Shown: positions 12,801 to 24,060 of the stretch, piece by piece
Numbering within the stretch: position 1 is the stretch's first letter
Layout: each line of letters opens with the position of its first letter
Source: Alnus glutinosa
Lineage: Eukaryota; Streptophyta; Magnoliopsida; Fagales; Betulaceae
Direction: 5' to 3'
Length of the DNA: 64,000 nt
Assembly: GCF_958979055.1 (NCBI RefSeq)
Contig: NC_084886.1
Coordinates: 3,987,001 to 4,051,000 of the forward strand
The notes under the pieces: generated by a model
What the model was told of the DNA's origin: nothing
Seen by the model: the letters and a program-made list of their open reading frames with translations, nothing else
The model's database searches: none
Position numbers and translations under genes: made by a program

Positions 12801-15277
12801 TGCAAAAATGCCATGAGTTTCAATAGAGGATCTTAACATTACAAATAATATGAATATATTCAAATCTTCAACCAAAAAAAAAAAAAAATTAAAGAATTAC
12901 CCAAATACCACTAAGCAATTGCAATAAAACAATTACTGCATGTTAAAGTTCTCGGGTTATCAAACACAGGAGCATGGATTTGAATTTTGAGAACGGCCAC
13001 TTCAAGGGAAGTTGCCAAACATTATGACCATATTAAAATTTTTCCTCCCAAACCCTGCTTTGGCAATACAAGGTAATGACCTTTTAGTGAAGTTTCCCCC
13101 ACCAAGAAATTCTTTCACCATAATACTTGAGTCACCAAACTTTGGACTAATTCAATAAAAGGCTACCCAAGTGTGAACAAAATCTCTTCCAAGAACTATC
13201 GCCAGCAACACCGATAGCTTAAGATCAAAGGGACAAATTCATGATCAGAACTGAAACCAAATACTAAAGATGAATCAGGAAAACCGATTTGGCATTCGTC
13301 TCTTTAATGAAGCTGGTCATAATATTGGAGTCTAGAGTTGTTAGCATCCATACTGATTACTGGACCAATATTCATCATCTGAACATGGTGACAGCAGACA
13401 ACCACTCGTCAAAAAGCATAAAAAATCATCCCAAAATTAATTGTAGTGTAAATCATATCGACTGCAACTTGCTCTTCTCCCTCTAGCATCTTGCCACATT
13501 GAGAGAGAGGGGGTTCACATATATTGATCTTTAACCATAATAGCCACAGTTATCTTTGGCATTAAATAACTCAAATTATCATGGCAAAAGTCTGGTGATT
13601 TTGTAATATTTAGGTGTCCATTAGCCAACATTTACTGTTTGCTTATAGAACAAAAAGCTTAGCACTTTGGGTCACATAAGTCATGATATGCCTCCCAGTT
13701 TCCCACAACTTCCAGGTTTCAGAAACACGGGTCAATGAAAATTTCTCCAAGTGAAATGACACCTACAGAATCCATAAACGCTAGGCTCACATAAATCACT
13801 ACTTTATAGAAAAATAACTCCCAATTTCTGATGTATTTCAAGAAACAATGTCAACAGATACATGGTAATAACTAATGTACAAGAAGATGGCTGAGACAAT
13901 TGACCACCTATTCTTATGTTGTTACATCGCTTTGGACATTCAGGTATTGTTTTCAATTAGAGATTTGTTAGGCATTGCCAAGATTGATGCAAAATTTATA
14001 AAAGGATCACAGGTTGTTGTCAAAGACAGACATGAACAATATGGGGGTCAAGTGTTTCCAAAAGGAAAGAAATATGAGAAGATTTTTCGAGATGGAGAAT
14101 ACAATATGCAAGTTGATGTTTGTCTTATCTCTATTGTTTTTCTCATGCAGTAGGGTAATAAGGGCATATTCATACATCAACAAAATCAAAGGTTTACTTG
14201 TTACATATGCATAAACTTCATCTCCACCGATTCACGAAATGAATATGTCAATATAGACATGTACTTCAGTCGCCATTGCTCTCTTACTTATAAAATCATC
14301 ACAAAATCCTCCTCTTACTTTCTTTTTTCTTTTCTTTTGGCGGACCACAGATTCTTCAGTTATAAAACTTTTAACAGAAGAAAGTGTGTCAAAAGTAATA
14401 CTTATTCCTACTGAAATAGTGACAATATTCTACCTTTAAAACTACCATAGGGTCCAAAGTACTGTAGGATCAAGCAAAGAGGGAGGAAAATAATGCCAGT
14501 GACTGCAAATTGCAATAATAACTGTTCAGGTACGCTAAAATGCTAAGTTTAGTAATTGACCAACTCTTCTCGTTGAAGCACATAAAAGAGTAACAGTACA
14601 AAATACGAATTATAGCAAATTGCTGGATCTTCAGATTAAAAGGGCTGGCACTTACGTTTTGGACAAGGCGTCGAAAAGGTTCTGGGCCTCGCTGGTGACA
14701 CCCACACCTATCCTCTCAGCCTCTGCCTCTGCTTGTCTGCAATCAACCTCATCAAAAAAAACCATTACCATTCAACAAATCAGCAAGAAATACGCCCCCA
14801 CCCCGCCCCCCCCCCCCACCCCCAAAAAAAAAAAAAAAAAAACCCCACCTAATGGCCAAATCTTCTCTGGCTTGCAGACTATTAAGATCAAGATAACACT
14901 TTTTAATATCAAGTGGGTCTTCTGCTTGGCTCAATAAAGAAAACTCCTTTATATAGGTGGCCTTCAACAGCCTTATGTTCCTGCGAGGTCCCTGCTTCGA
15001 GCCCTCTTGTTCGCACCCAACAAATGTTAAAGAACAATTAAAAAAAAAGAAAAAAGAATAACAGTGAACCTCAAAATATGGTTTTTGTTTTGCTTTCTAG
15101 GGTTAGCAACAAAAAAAAACATATTAGAGCGGGTGGAAGGATATGAAGGACGAGGATGTTGGAGTAGCGGTCGAAGGCGATGACCTGGCCTTCAAACTCG
15201 TCGCCTAAGGTGGTCTTGATGGAGAGCACGCAGCCCACCACGAAGTCCTCAGGGTTGGTGCTTCCATCCATGGCCAT
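9826..15277 (-). CDS. LSM12: LSM12 homologue, LSM plus anticodon-binding domain
   Basis: The protein belongs to the LSM12 family, RNA-associated proteins with an N-terminal Sm-like fold and a C-terminal anticodon-binding domain. The exons, in transcript order, are 15277-15145, 15008-14849, 14736-14656, 10111-9988 and 9873-9826, giving 181 residues with all phases closing. Visible features are the LSM part (FVVGCVLSIKTTLGDEFEG, residues about 12-50), then RRNIRLLKATYIKEFSLL, then the C-terminal domain with AERIGVGVTSEAQ, LPVRWDKTAIVVMNEVRV and GGTPAANDRVKKV. It ends LEFEKKRLQSRGPGQ, the usual family end. The start is the first of two in-frame ATGs (MAMDG). Intron 1 has AT-AC ends. Intron 3 is about 4.5 kb and contains a rearranged LINE. 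The role in plants is inferred from the family only. Confidence 0.93.
10480..12600 (-). mobile_element. L1-type LINE with inverted middle segment, in LSM12 intron 3
   Basis: Three blocks of one LINE type lie side by side. On the minus strand, 12600-11690 encodes endonuclease sequence (WAFACVYGPNDNN, FWDELAGLLAW, FLLDHFPLLLD). On the plus strand, 10935-11640 encodes the start of the reverse transcriptase region (MNVFHEFHARRKFERSLNAT, FISLIPKK) and then a post-RT block (LFNRALLGKWLWHYAIERE, KIKFWHDVWCGG). On the minus strand, 10930-10480 encodes the C-terminal zf-RVT-like part (PWKSIWR; LCLMWCIWKERNTQNFEDYE). The middle block is therefore inverted and also lacks most of the RT. The frames carry several stops; it is a dead copy. 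Confidence 0.8.
13870..13990 (+). mobile_element. Possible short LINE scrap
   Basis: A short frame contains ETIDHLFLCC, which resembles the zf-RVT region of plant LINEs. Nothing beyond this is recognisable. It lies in LSM12 intron 3. The rest of that intron (about 12600-14650) shows no gene. Confidence 0.3.
14737..14848 (-). other. LSM12 intron 2, G-rich then T-rich
   Basis: A 112-nt GT-AG intron. On the transcribed strand it begins GTGGGG, continues with a T-run, and then carries a dense G tract at 14794-14823 with at least four runs of four or more G, a G-quadruplex-type motif close to the 5' splice site. Confidence 0.75.
15009..15144 (-). other. U12-type AT-AC intron in the LSM12 gene
   Basis: The 136-nt intron begins ATATCCTT, the exact U12-type AT-AC 5' splice consensus, and ends in AC. 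TTCTTTAAC, one base from the U12 branch consensus TTCCTTAAC, lies 17 nt before the 3' end. Splicing here joins C|AA into a Gln codon and restores the conserved run LVLQEGS. I found no GT-AG pair that gives this protein. Confidence 0.88.
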
Positions 15278-16767
15278 CTCCTTCTCCTTCTGCTTCTGCT
15301 GCTTCTCTGTTAAATAATTTCAGTGTTTTATTCTTCTCTCTACTATTGTGGGTTTATTTGTGAGATTTTGGGCTTTCTAGGTTCCCTTCCTTTTGAGATT
15401 GGATTGGGCCGAGTTGGAGGTTGGAGGGCTTGGTTTGGATTGAGAAAGGAGACTGATCAATCCAAATGGTGCAGGGAGGGTAGAGATGGGCTTCAACTTT
15501 TTTATTTTTTATTTAAAAAAGTACACATATCTTCTCTTAAACCACTACTCAATTGTCAATGTGCCTCCGATAACAAAAATATCCTTCCTAAAATTATGAA
15601 AATTCTTAAAATTATATAAAAACAAAACAAAAAAATATTTTTAAAAATTAAAAAAAAAAAAAACCAAGGTTTTTTATTTTTAGATTTTGTTTTTATATAA
15701 TTTTCAGTTTGGGTCACCCCTGGATTTTCATTTATCATTTTTTTAAAAAAAAAAAATCTTTCAAAAAAAAAATCGTTATTTAAAATAAAATTAAAAAAAA
15801 AAAATTTGTTTTTTTTTTTTGTTTTTTCGAATTTATAAAGATAATTTTGCCTTATTGAAACTTTTTTAGTGTTATCTTTGTCTTTTTGTTGGCTTTAGGG
15901 GGACATTGACATTTTTTTTTGGTAATTTAAAGGGGGACATTGACACAATTTATAGTTTGAGGCACATTAATAACAAAATGGCAATTTGAGTGGGGTATGT
16001 GTATTTTCCCCTTTTTTTTTAGTGAGATAGGCTTGAACTTGATAGTTGTATCAATTGCACCCCATCACCATGTCATGTTAGTGGATTTAAAATAAGTGTA
16101 AAGAGTAGCATTACTTGTAAAGTTTATATTTAAGATGAGGATTGATTATAATTTTTTTGAATATTTTATGAGAAATATTATATACTACGTCTTCATCATA
16201 CTGGGTTGATGTGGCGCATCTGCCTAATTTTTTATTTATTTATTTATTTTTGACAATAACTGATCTAATGACTGATGGGTACTACCAGATGTGGTATATA
16301 ATTACTCATATTTTATTGTATATAATTATTCAAATTTTAGTTATAACTTCACTTAAAACAATTGAAGTTTTGGCACATCAACATTTATCACTTACAAAAT
16401 ATGGTAAATAATGAAATAATAAATACTGGTTAATAAAAATGATAAATATTGATATGGAAAAATCCTAACTATTTAATTGGAAAATGATGACTGAGATTTA
16501 AGGAATTGTACATGGCAGATAAATATAGGAATTAAAGAGAATCCTAATCCTTTAGATTATGTTCAGAAGGTGGGAAGAGTAAGCTATATTTAACAAAAAA
16601 TAAGCAAAATGATTAATGGCAGTAACATAAATACTAAAAGAATTTTACTGAAATTGGTTAAGATTTTAAGAATTCCTTGGCCGGTTTGGTAAAATTTTAA
16701 GAACCATTTTTGTGTTTTAAAGAGAATTTTGAAAAATGTAAAAATTGAGAATTGAATTTGTTGCGAG
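15278..16767. other. LSM12 upstream region and intergenic DNA, no gene seen
   Basis: The first few hundred bases are expected to hold the LSM12 promoter and 5' UTR (a CTTCTGCTGCTTC tract precedes the ATG). The rest is AT-rich with A and T runs at 15600-15840. Short frames at 15323-15619 and 16211-16411 look incidental. Confidence 0.5.
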
Positions 16768-17060
16768 TAGGGTTGGCGTGTCAAGTTCAGGTCGGCCCAC
16801 CAAACTGTTTAAGTCAACCCGAACCCGACATGATTAGTTAAAAGGGTTGGCATGTCAACCCGTTTAGCTAATCGGATCATAAACGGGTTATAAACATGTC
16901 ATAAACTAGTTGACGAATCATAGTCGGGTTGGCGGGTCAAGCCGCTGGTTGACCCATTTACAAACATGTTATAAACGGATCAACTCGTTTAGCATAAATC
17001 AAAATCCTATAACTTTATATTATGTTCGTGTCGAATTTGCAGGTAGTGTCAAAATTTTCC
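16768..17060. mobile_element. hAT-like MITE, one clear end
   Basis: It begins TAGGGTTGGCGTGTCAAG, the terminus of a common plant hAT-type family. It is filled with GGGTT/AACCC words (cccgtttag, aacgggtt). The right end is decayed and no target duplication could be fixed. Confidence 0.5.
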
Positions 17061-17189
17061 AAACTTTGGTAGGAATCACATTTGAGAAAAGTTGAAAATT
17101 TGTTTGTAAAGTTTTGAAGAGTGTTTTGTAAAAATTAAAAATTGGAAAATATATTTATAAAATAAAAGAAATATATATATATATTTTAA

Positions 17190-17899
17190 GGTTAGACACC
17201 TTTTCAGTATTTATGGTTTGACAACTTTATTTTTTACCCCCTATGCTTTCATTTGTATTATAGATAGTATTTGTGCTATGCAAAAAGATGGAGATGGTAC
17301 CTCCGTCCAAAACTAATATCTGACTATGTTATCGGACAGGTATCAATGTAATAATGCGACACATGTCCCCCAGATGCAACGTCAGCACTGACGTGGGTAC
17401 CAATTTTTTTTTTTAAGGATTTTTTTTTTAAAAAAAATATATATATATATTGAAGGAGCCACCCCCATTTGGCCTAGGAGTGATTCGGCCACCCTAAATG
17501 GCCAAAGTGAAAATAATAATAATAATAATAATTAAAAAAAAAAGGTTTGGGCCCTTGGGGTGGCTGAACCACCTCATGTGGCCCAAAGGGGTGGCTGAGC
17601 TACCTCTTCAATTTTTATTTTTTATTTTTAAAATCCTTTAAAAAAAAAAATAATTAAAAAAATTGTAGCCACGTCACTGCTTACGTGACGCTAATGTTGC
17701 ACCTGGAGGACAGGTGTTGCATTATTATACAGACACATGTCTGACGATATGGCCAAACGTTAGTTTTAGACGGAAAATTTGACAAAGGTACCATCTCCAT
17801 CTTTTCGTATAACGCATATACCATTCGTGGTATAAATAAAAGTACAGGGGACAAAAATTAAAGTTGTCAAACCACAGACACCAAAAGAGTGTTTAACAA
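17190..17899. mobile_element. Long-TIR non-autonomous DNA element, about 710 bp
   Basis: The left arm from 17190 and the right arm back from 17899 are long imperfect inverted repeats. The shared blocks include ATGGTTTGACAACTTT, AAAAGATGGAGATGGTACC, and a TTAGACAC/TTAAACAC terminus. The centre carries GGGTGGCTGAACCACC-type palindromic words. No transposase is seen. Long TIRs suggest a Mutator-like MITE, but the target duplication is unclear. A SINE abuts and splits its right end. Confidence 0.65.
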
Positions 17900-18009
17900 G
17901 GTCCTAAGAGATAGTTCAATCGGCTGGGGACCACGCCTCATTAAGCGGATGTCACTAATTCGAATCCTCACTCCCTCTTCTTGTGTGGACATATCAAAAA
18001 AAAAAAAAA
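17900..18009 (+). mobile_element. tRNA-derived SINE, copy 1
   Basis: A 110-bp unit with a box A-like ATAGTTCAATCGGCTGG and a box B-like TAATTCGAATCC, ending in an A-tail of about 14. It is flanked by a perfect 12-bp target duplication, AGTGTTTAACAA, at 17888-17899 and 18010-18021. It shares its body and 3' end (gaGGACATGTC-like) with the copy at 41190. Confidence 0.88.
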
Positions 18010-18021
18010 AGTGTTTAACAA

Positions 18022-21000
18022 AAAAAATAAAAAAGTTTTGCATCACGGTGAGGGTGCCGCCATCGTAGAGGTGATACGGTGGTCCCAGGCTGACAAATTT
18101 GACAGACGCCCCAGCAGGGCCACGAGAACCAACCGGTGACTACCGTAGTGCTGCCAAAACTGTCTAGCGGCAGATGCGTGGCCGCTAGATTTATTGAGAA
18201 GAGAAAATGATTTTCTAAAACTTTACCAGAAAACACCAAATAATTATTGTATTTGTTGTTTTCTTTTTTCTTTTTTTTCTTGAGGCCTTCTGATTTTTGT
18301 AGGTTAAGATAACTTTTTTAGCATGGGACTGAGATCCCCTCAAATTTTAAAAGAATTTGAGATTCTTAAATTCTTTAATTTTGGCCCTCCATTAAATCCA
18401 ATGGATGAAAACTTGCCACTAACTTTAAAATTTAAAATTCAAATTTTAAACCCAACCTACTAAAATTTTAAAATTCAAATTCTACCCATGAATAGAAGAT
18501 GATAGGGGTCAACCACAAGCCTCTCGTGGTCACACCAACTTCTAGCAATTTAATAAAATAATGTTTTGTTTATTAAATATTCAATTGAAATGTTTTAACC
18601 AATTATTTGTCAATATATATAACACGAATCCTTAGCTGTTAATCTTTGACTGGCCAAGTCTACCATTTCCATCTATTTAGTTTGATTATATAATCAAATG
18701 GTAAGAAGTTTATCACTACTCACTAGATACATGATTATTTTTATCCTCTCCTTCTTTTTTCATCTTCGTATTTTTAAAAATTACAATTGGATTTGTGAAG
18801 TTTATGTTCGTCATACATATAGACTCTATATATCTAATGATAACCTCACAAATTCAATAATGATTTTTAAAAGTGACAAACACATACTTTGGGGGTGAAA
18901 ATACAGATGCTGATGCAGTTATTAACAATATTCGTATAATGCGATTATCACTTTTAAGTATCCGCATCTACATATATCATACAATTTTTACGGTTATTGA
19001 ATGCTGTTATTATCCGTTATCCACACATGAGGTAATAAGCGCTTTATATTAATATATAAATTTATATGCAAAATTAAATGATGTGATTATTACTTGCATA
19101 TATGCAAGTAGGGGCGGAGCCAGAGTTCAAGATTTTTGAAAAAAAAAAAAAGATCATAATTTTTTTCACCCTATATACAAGATTAAATAAATTAAGATTT
19201 TACTTGTTTTATACAATTAACGATTATTAGCTATAAAGTGTCATTATCTCATATAATAATCAGGATTTCGATTACTTAAAGAAAAGACAAAAAATAAATA
19301 TAGTGAGACATGACTTTGAAATGATAGTTAAAAAAATGTACATAATTTTATTAAAATTTAAAAGAATATTGTTTTAGTGAATTTAATTAAATATTATATA
19401 TACCTATATATAAAAGAATACAAATTCGATAATTAACTACATTTGTATATTCTAAAATTATTATCCACGTGAACGGAAAGCAAATGGAAACGATTATTAA
19501 TCGCACGAATTTTTACCTGTCTATCTCTTTGTTCTCGATCTTCCCTCCTGCGGAAGTAATTTTACGTTGTTTTCTTTTTTCTCTCTTGATCCGGAAGGAT
19601 GAATTTATTTCCTTTTTTTTTTTTTGTTCTTCTCTACAATTTCACACGTTTCTTTTTGTAAAAGTGTGGAATATTTTGGATTTTGGTAGTATATGGACGA
19701 TCAAACAGCTGAGTTTAATGAACTTAAAAAAAGAAGAAAAAAGATTGAATTATGGTCACCGTCCGATCTTCAATAAGAAGTTCTGAAATTGCTTTCCATG
19801 TCCCACCGGCCACCAGGCCACCAGCAGTAGGGCATGAAAGATTCCCTAGTTCAATTTTTCTGTGCACGCTCACGGCTCACTGGCATTTAACTTCCTTTTT
19901 CTAATCATTGTGGTTGGGCTGTGGAGAGACAATCATGGTGTCCAGGTTGCCAGGGTTTGCTGTCAATGTCATACTGGCTTCGATCAGTCTCAGAAGATGG
20001 GGAAAGCTCAAAATATATGCAACCCAGGCCATGTGTGGGATCCACGACTTATGATAAAAGGTTTATAATTTTATATTACACATGCTTCATGCAATATTGA
20101 TGCTTCTCTCCCTGGCCGACTCCAACCCGGCTGGCCATCCTAAATTAGTTTCTAAAAAATATAGATATATTTTTTTTAAGTTATTAAAAAAATTTGTGAG
20201 AATTATCGTCAAAAGATCACTAGTCCTCGTAGTCCTGGAAGCTTTAAAACAAGTCTCGCACAAGTTACAAGCTCACCCATGTAATATAAATCCAACACAA
20301 CAAACACCAATCATGCCAAGAATTGATCAAACTTAAATTCACAAATTTCATGAGTTTGTCTAAATTCCAACAAGAGATTCAAACACACACGGCCGGATGT
20401 CAACAACACAGCCAACACACACAACCGAAATTACTAACAACACCACAAGGAACACACCCAATCAGCTAACTAAAGAAAAATCCACAAAAAATCCTTTCAA
20501 CCGTTGGAAGTCGTCGGAAATTGCTCTTCAACAATTGGACGACGACCCGCAAGAAAATCGACATGCCTTTGCTCGACGGAAATCGGAGCTTCTGCTCGCC
20601 GAAAATTGGCGCCTCTGCTCACTGGAAAAAATCGACGCCTCTCCTCCGTCGACCCACCTTTCTCAGATCTCCTTCTCTCCGTTTCTTCTCCTTCCTTCTT
20701 CGTCGAACCCGTGGGGAAGTGGGGGAGATGCGGGATTAGAAAGAGAGGGACGGAGATGAGAAATGAGCGAGCGAGAGAGAGAACGAAATGGGAGAGAGGG
20801 TGAGAGAAAGATAAAATATAATAAAAAATTAAATAACCGATTAATAGAAAATAGCTAATAGTAACTATTTACTATTCATGAAGTTAGGGAAAAAGTTAGA
20901 ATAGCTATTCTATTGAAGGATTAAAAAGAGAAAAAAATAGCCAAATTTAACTTTTTAATTAAAATAGCACTCTTGCTGAATATGCTCTGAGGCGCACAAG

Positions 21001-23258
21001 TGAGATCCTTGGACTCATGAGGACCAGATGGTCCCAGCACCGCTGGAAAAGGACAAGGCCACTACTCCGTAAGGTACAATGGTCACCAGTCACCACCCAC
21101 CCACAGTCCATAGCACCTCTGTCCAAGTAGCCACTCCCTAATATTTTTATTTGAATTTCCATGTGCGGCTGACACATATGAGTAGTCTAATATATACAGG
21201 TAAGTTTCTAAAAAATTTCTTACCCTTTTTTTTTCACCTTTCATGGGAATGCCAAACCTCAACGGTAAAGTTTTTTATTAACTTATTGGATGCTTAATTA
21301 ATATTTAAAAAATTCTGTTTTTTTAGAGAAATAAGTTTAGATGGGGACTTGTGTGGCCCAATTCCTTGTTTAATCAAGTGGACAAAAAAAAATTATGAAA
21401 TGCAAAAAGCAATCAATTCTTTAATTAAGGTGAGTCTGAACTTGATCTTGTCCTTCACATCAGTAACGCTTGTCGGTGCCAAGTCAACATTTTTGCAACA
21501 TTATATTTATTTATTTTATTAGAAAAATAAATTCTATATATTAAAAAATTGAAAATCTCAAAACACTTTAAGGGCCTGTTGGCAAACCGCAAACCCCTCT
21601 CCCCACTCCAATTTTCTCTTAAAATATCAATTTTAAAATATTTCAAATTTTTTTTATTTTTTATATTACATCAATCATTTTCTATTATTATCCAAAAAAA
21701 AAAAAATCATTATATAAAAAGAAAAAAATCATTTTTCCATAGAAAAAATTCAAAAATTCTTCATATTTTAATTATATCACATCAATAATTATTATTACTA
21801 TTAAAAAAAGAAAAGAAAAGAAAAAGTAGAGCCTCCTCAAAGAGCTTTACCAAAACACATCCTCAAGTAGCCAATTTTAAAGTTTAAAAACCGACAGAGT
21901 GATATGTAATGACGCGTTTACTCAATAATTTGTTTTATACTTACCCAAAAAACAATGTATTAGTAAGAAATGCTAACCCCAAAAAAATAAAAATAAAAAT
22001 AAATAGACAACAAATATTGTAAAATAAAAAAGCTAAAAAAATCTTACAGTGAGCATGTATGTGTTATTTGAACCGTTAAAAATCATTAGATTCAGTAATA
22101 TTTTTTACAAGCAAGTTCAACTATAAATCATTAGAATAAGTACTTTACAAGCACAGATGGAGTAGCTAGACCGATCGATCTGCAGTTCTCTACATTATAT
22201 TATTTGTAAGTAACATGCATATATATAAACTATATATATATATATACTTGCATATAATTTGATGATTAGTAGATATATTATATTATATAATGTGAATATG
22301 CTAATTAATTAAGCTGACAAGCTAAATGCTAAGAAAGATCGCCGAGAGAATCCTGTGACCCGAGGTACGTACATATGATATTCACATGTGTAGATCCAGA
22401 ACCAAATAATTTTCTCAGCATATTTCGATCATGAATGGTTTCATAAGATCGATGCAGGTTTGTTTTTAGGTAGGAAGTCTTATTATGAGAGAAAGCATTA
22501 TTTGCCTTTTAGGTAGGAGGTCTTATTATTATGACAGCGAGCATTCTGTCGCTTTTTTCTATACACGCGCGTACACCGCTGCATTAATTGTGTATGCTAC
22601 AAGCCTACAACTACAAAAGGACAACATCATGCGGCTATATAACCCTTGTTTATTCTTTTTTTCCTGGTTACGTCAAATTAACCATCCAACAATGGACCCT
22701 ATAATATTACTAATTAAGCTGCCCTAATTTTATAAAAATTCAGGTAATTAAGAGAGAGAGAGTTTGCATGGTCTACCTGTTCCAAATTAATTAATTAATA
22801 CATATAAATATATGTCCGTTATATATAAGAGTCTGGATCAAGCGCTCTAAATTTCTTAGATTCTATGGTAGGATTCTCAAAATCCTACATTAGTTCTGAA
22901 TTAAATTGTTCATATTTTACTAACTCAACATATAAATGAAGTACAATGAACTAGCTAGGAAAATGAAAGATTTTGTAGAATAGTAAATATTGAGATAATT
23001 AATAAATAATAAAAGCTTTTATTGGAGCCAAAGGAATTGAGTAGCTGAAGCTTCTCGTCATGAGAATTGAATGATGGAGGCTCTTTAATTATTATGTACC
23101 ATCCTTTATCACTTTTTGAGGGAATTACACGATTCAAGTGTTTTTATCATAATTAAGAGTTGCATCGTTCAGGCACCCTTTCAAAACTTCCTTTTATATC
23201 TATCAAAAATTAAAAAAAAATAAAATAAAATAAAATAAAAAACTTCCTTTTATGATAT
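18022..23258. other. Intergenic, repeats only
   Basis: No gene seen. At 19110 there is a single hAT-type end (TAGGGGCGGAGCCA) without a partner. A GC-rich pocket at 20400-20810 has overlapping open frames in several phases, with no recognisable domain, followed by AT-rich sequence. TA microsatellites lie near 22226-22244. A small frame at 19935 (starts MVSRLPGFAV) is not supported. Confidence 0.5.
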
Positions 23259-23560
23259 ATGGGCAAAGTTGCAGCTATGGCAAGAGGATGGGCTTGCAGG
23301 GTTTTTTTAGCATTAACGGGCAGGCTGCAGCTCATCAAATCCATTTATTGGCTATATTCCAAATTAACCTTTTGGTCTTCTCTTTTCATTCTTCCAAAAT
23401 GCATGATAATTAAAGCAGGAAGATCAAATCATTTGCATCTTCCTTTGGATGGGGGCGTGACCTTAATCAAGGAGAGGCCAAGGTCCTTAATTAATTTGGA
23501 CCAATGTTTGCATCTATTTTTGAGAGGACAATTGGGACTCTTAGAATAATTGCCATAACT
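23259..23560 (+). mobile_element. LINE reverse-transcriptase scrap
   Basis: The translation contains LALTGRLQLIKS followed by FWSSLFILPK, the thumb-region signature of plant L1-like reverse transcriptases. Only about 300 bp is recognisable and it lacks both ends. Confidence 0.65.
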
Positions 23561-23639
23561 TATGCCAATCGGGAAAGCTAGCGCCTACTAAGTTGCTTTA
23601 AACTTGCAAAAGACTCGAGTCTAAAATCACACAAGACAA

Positions 23640-24060
23640 TAAAATTTACGTGAATACAATCAATAGTCATTATATTTAGTTGCAGCAATAATAGTGATAT
23701 CATGACTTCAATAGCAACAATAATTGTAGTTCTGTTAGTAATAATAAGTATAGATTCAATGACAATTATAATAATTGTTCGTATCGGTTCAGCAATAGTA
23801 ATATTGATAAGTTCACCAGTAATGTTTATGTCACGTTCAACAATAATACTAACTACATGCACATTCATCAATAATTGTAAAAGTACGCCGAGTAGTAATG
23901 GAAGATGCGTGCGACGCGTCCAATAACAATAACAGATGCGCGCCGCACTTCTAACAGTAATATTAGTTGCGTGTTCATTAGTAAACGGTATACGCATGTT
24001 CAACAACAATGGTAAATGTGTGTTGTGCATCCAATCCAATAACAATAACATTCATGAAGA
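23640..24060. repeat. Decayed minisatellite, unit about 24-29 bp
   Basis: A motif of the form TTCAnyArTAATr recurs at irregular spacing of about 24-29 bp (near 23707, 23756, 23788, 23813, 23837 and 23864, with more diverged units beyond). The right half contains GC-rich variants (gatgcgtgcgacgcg, gatgcgcgccgca). The array leaves long frames open on both strands (for example 23578-24051 minus), which I attribute to the repeat. Confidence 0.55.

Noticed and set aside
17900-18009. Possible tRNA gene from box A/B-like motifs
   Set aside because: Cannot fold as a full tRNA, has an A-tail and target duplications, and matches the second SINE at 41190.
20397-20803. Three overlapping plus-strand frames up to 120 residues
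   Set aside because: Open in all three phases within a GC-rich repeat-like pocket; no recognisable domain.
23578-24051. 157-residue open frame on the minus strand, with a plus-strand partner
   Set aside because: It lies wholly inside the decayed minisatellite, has a repetitive Ile/Thr/Leu composition, and both strands are open for the same reason.
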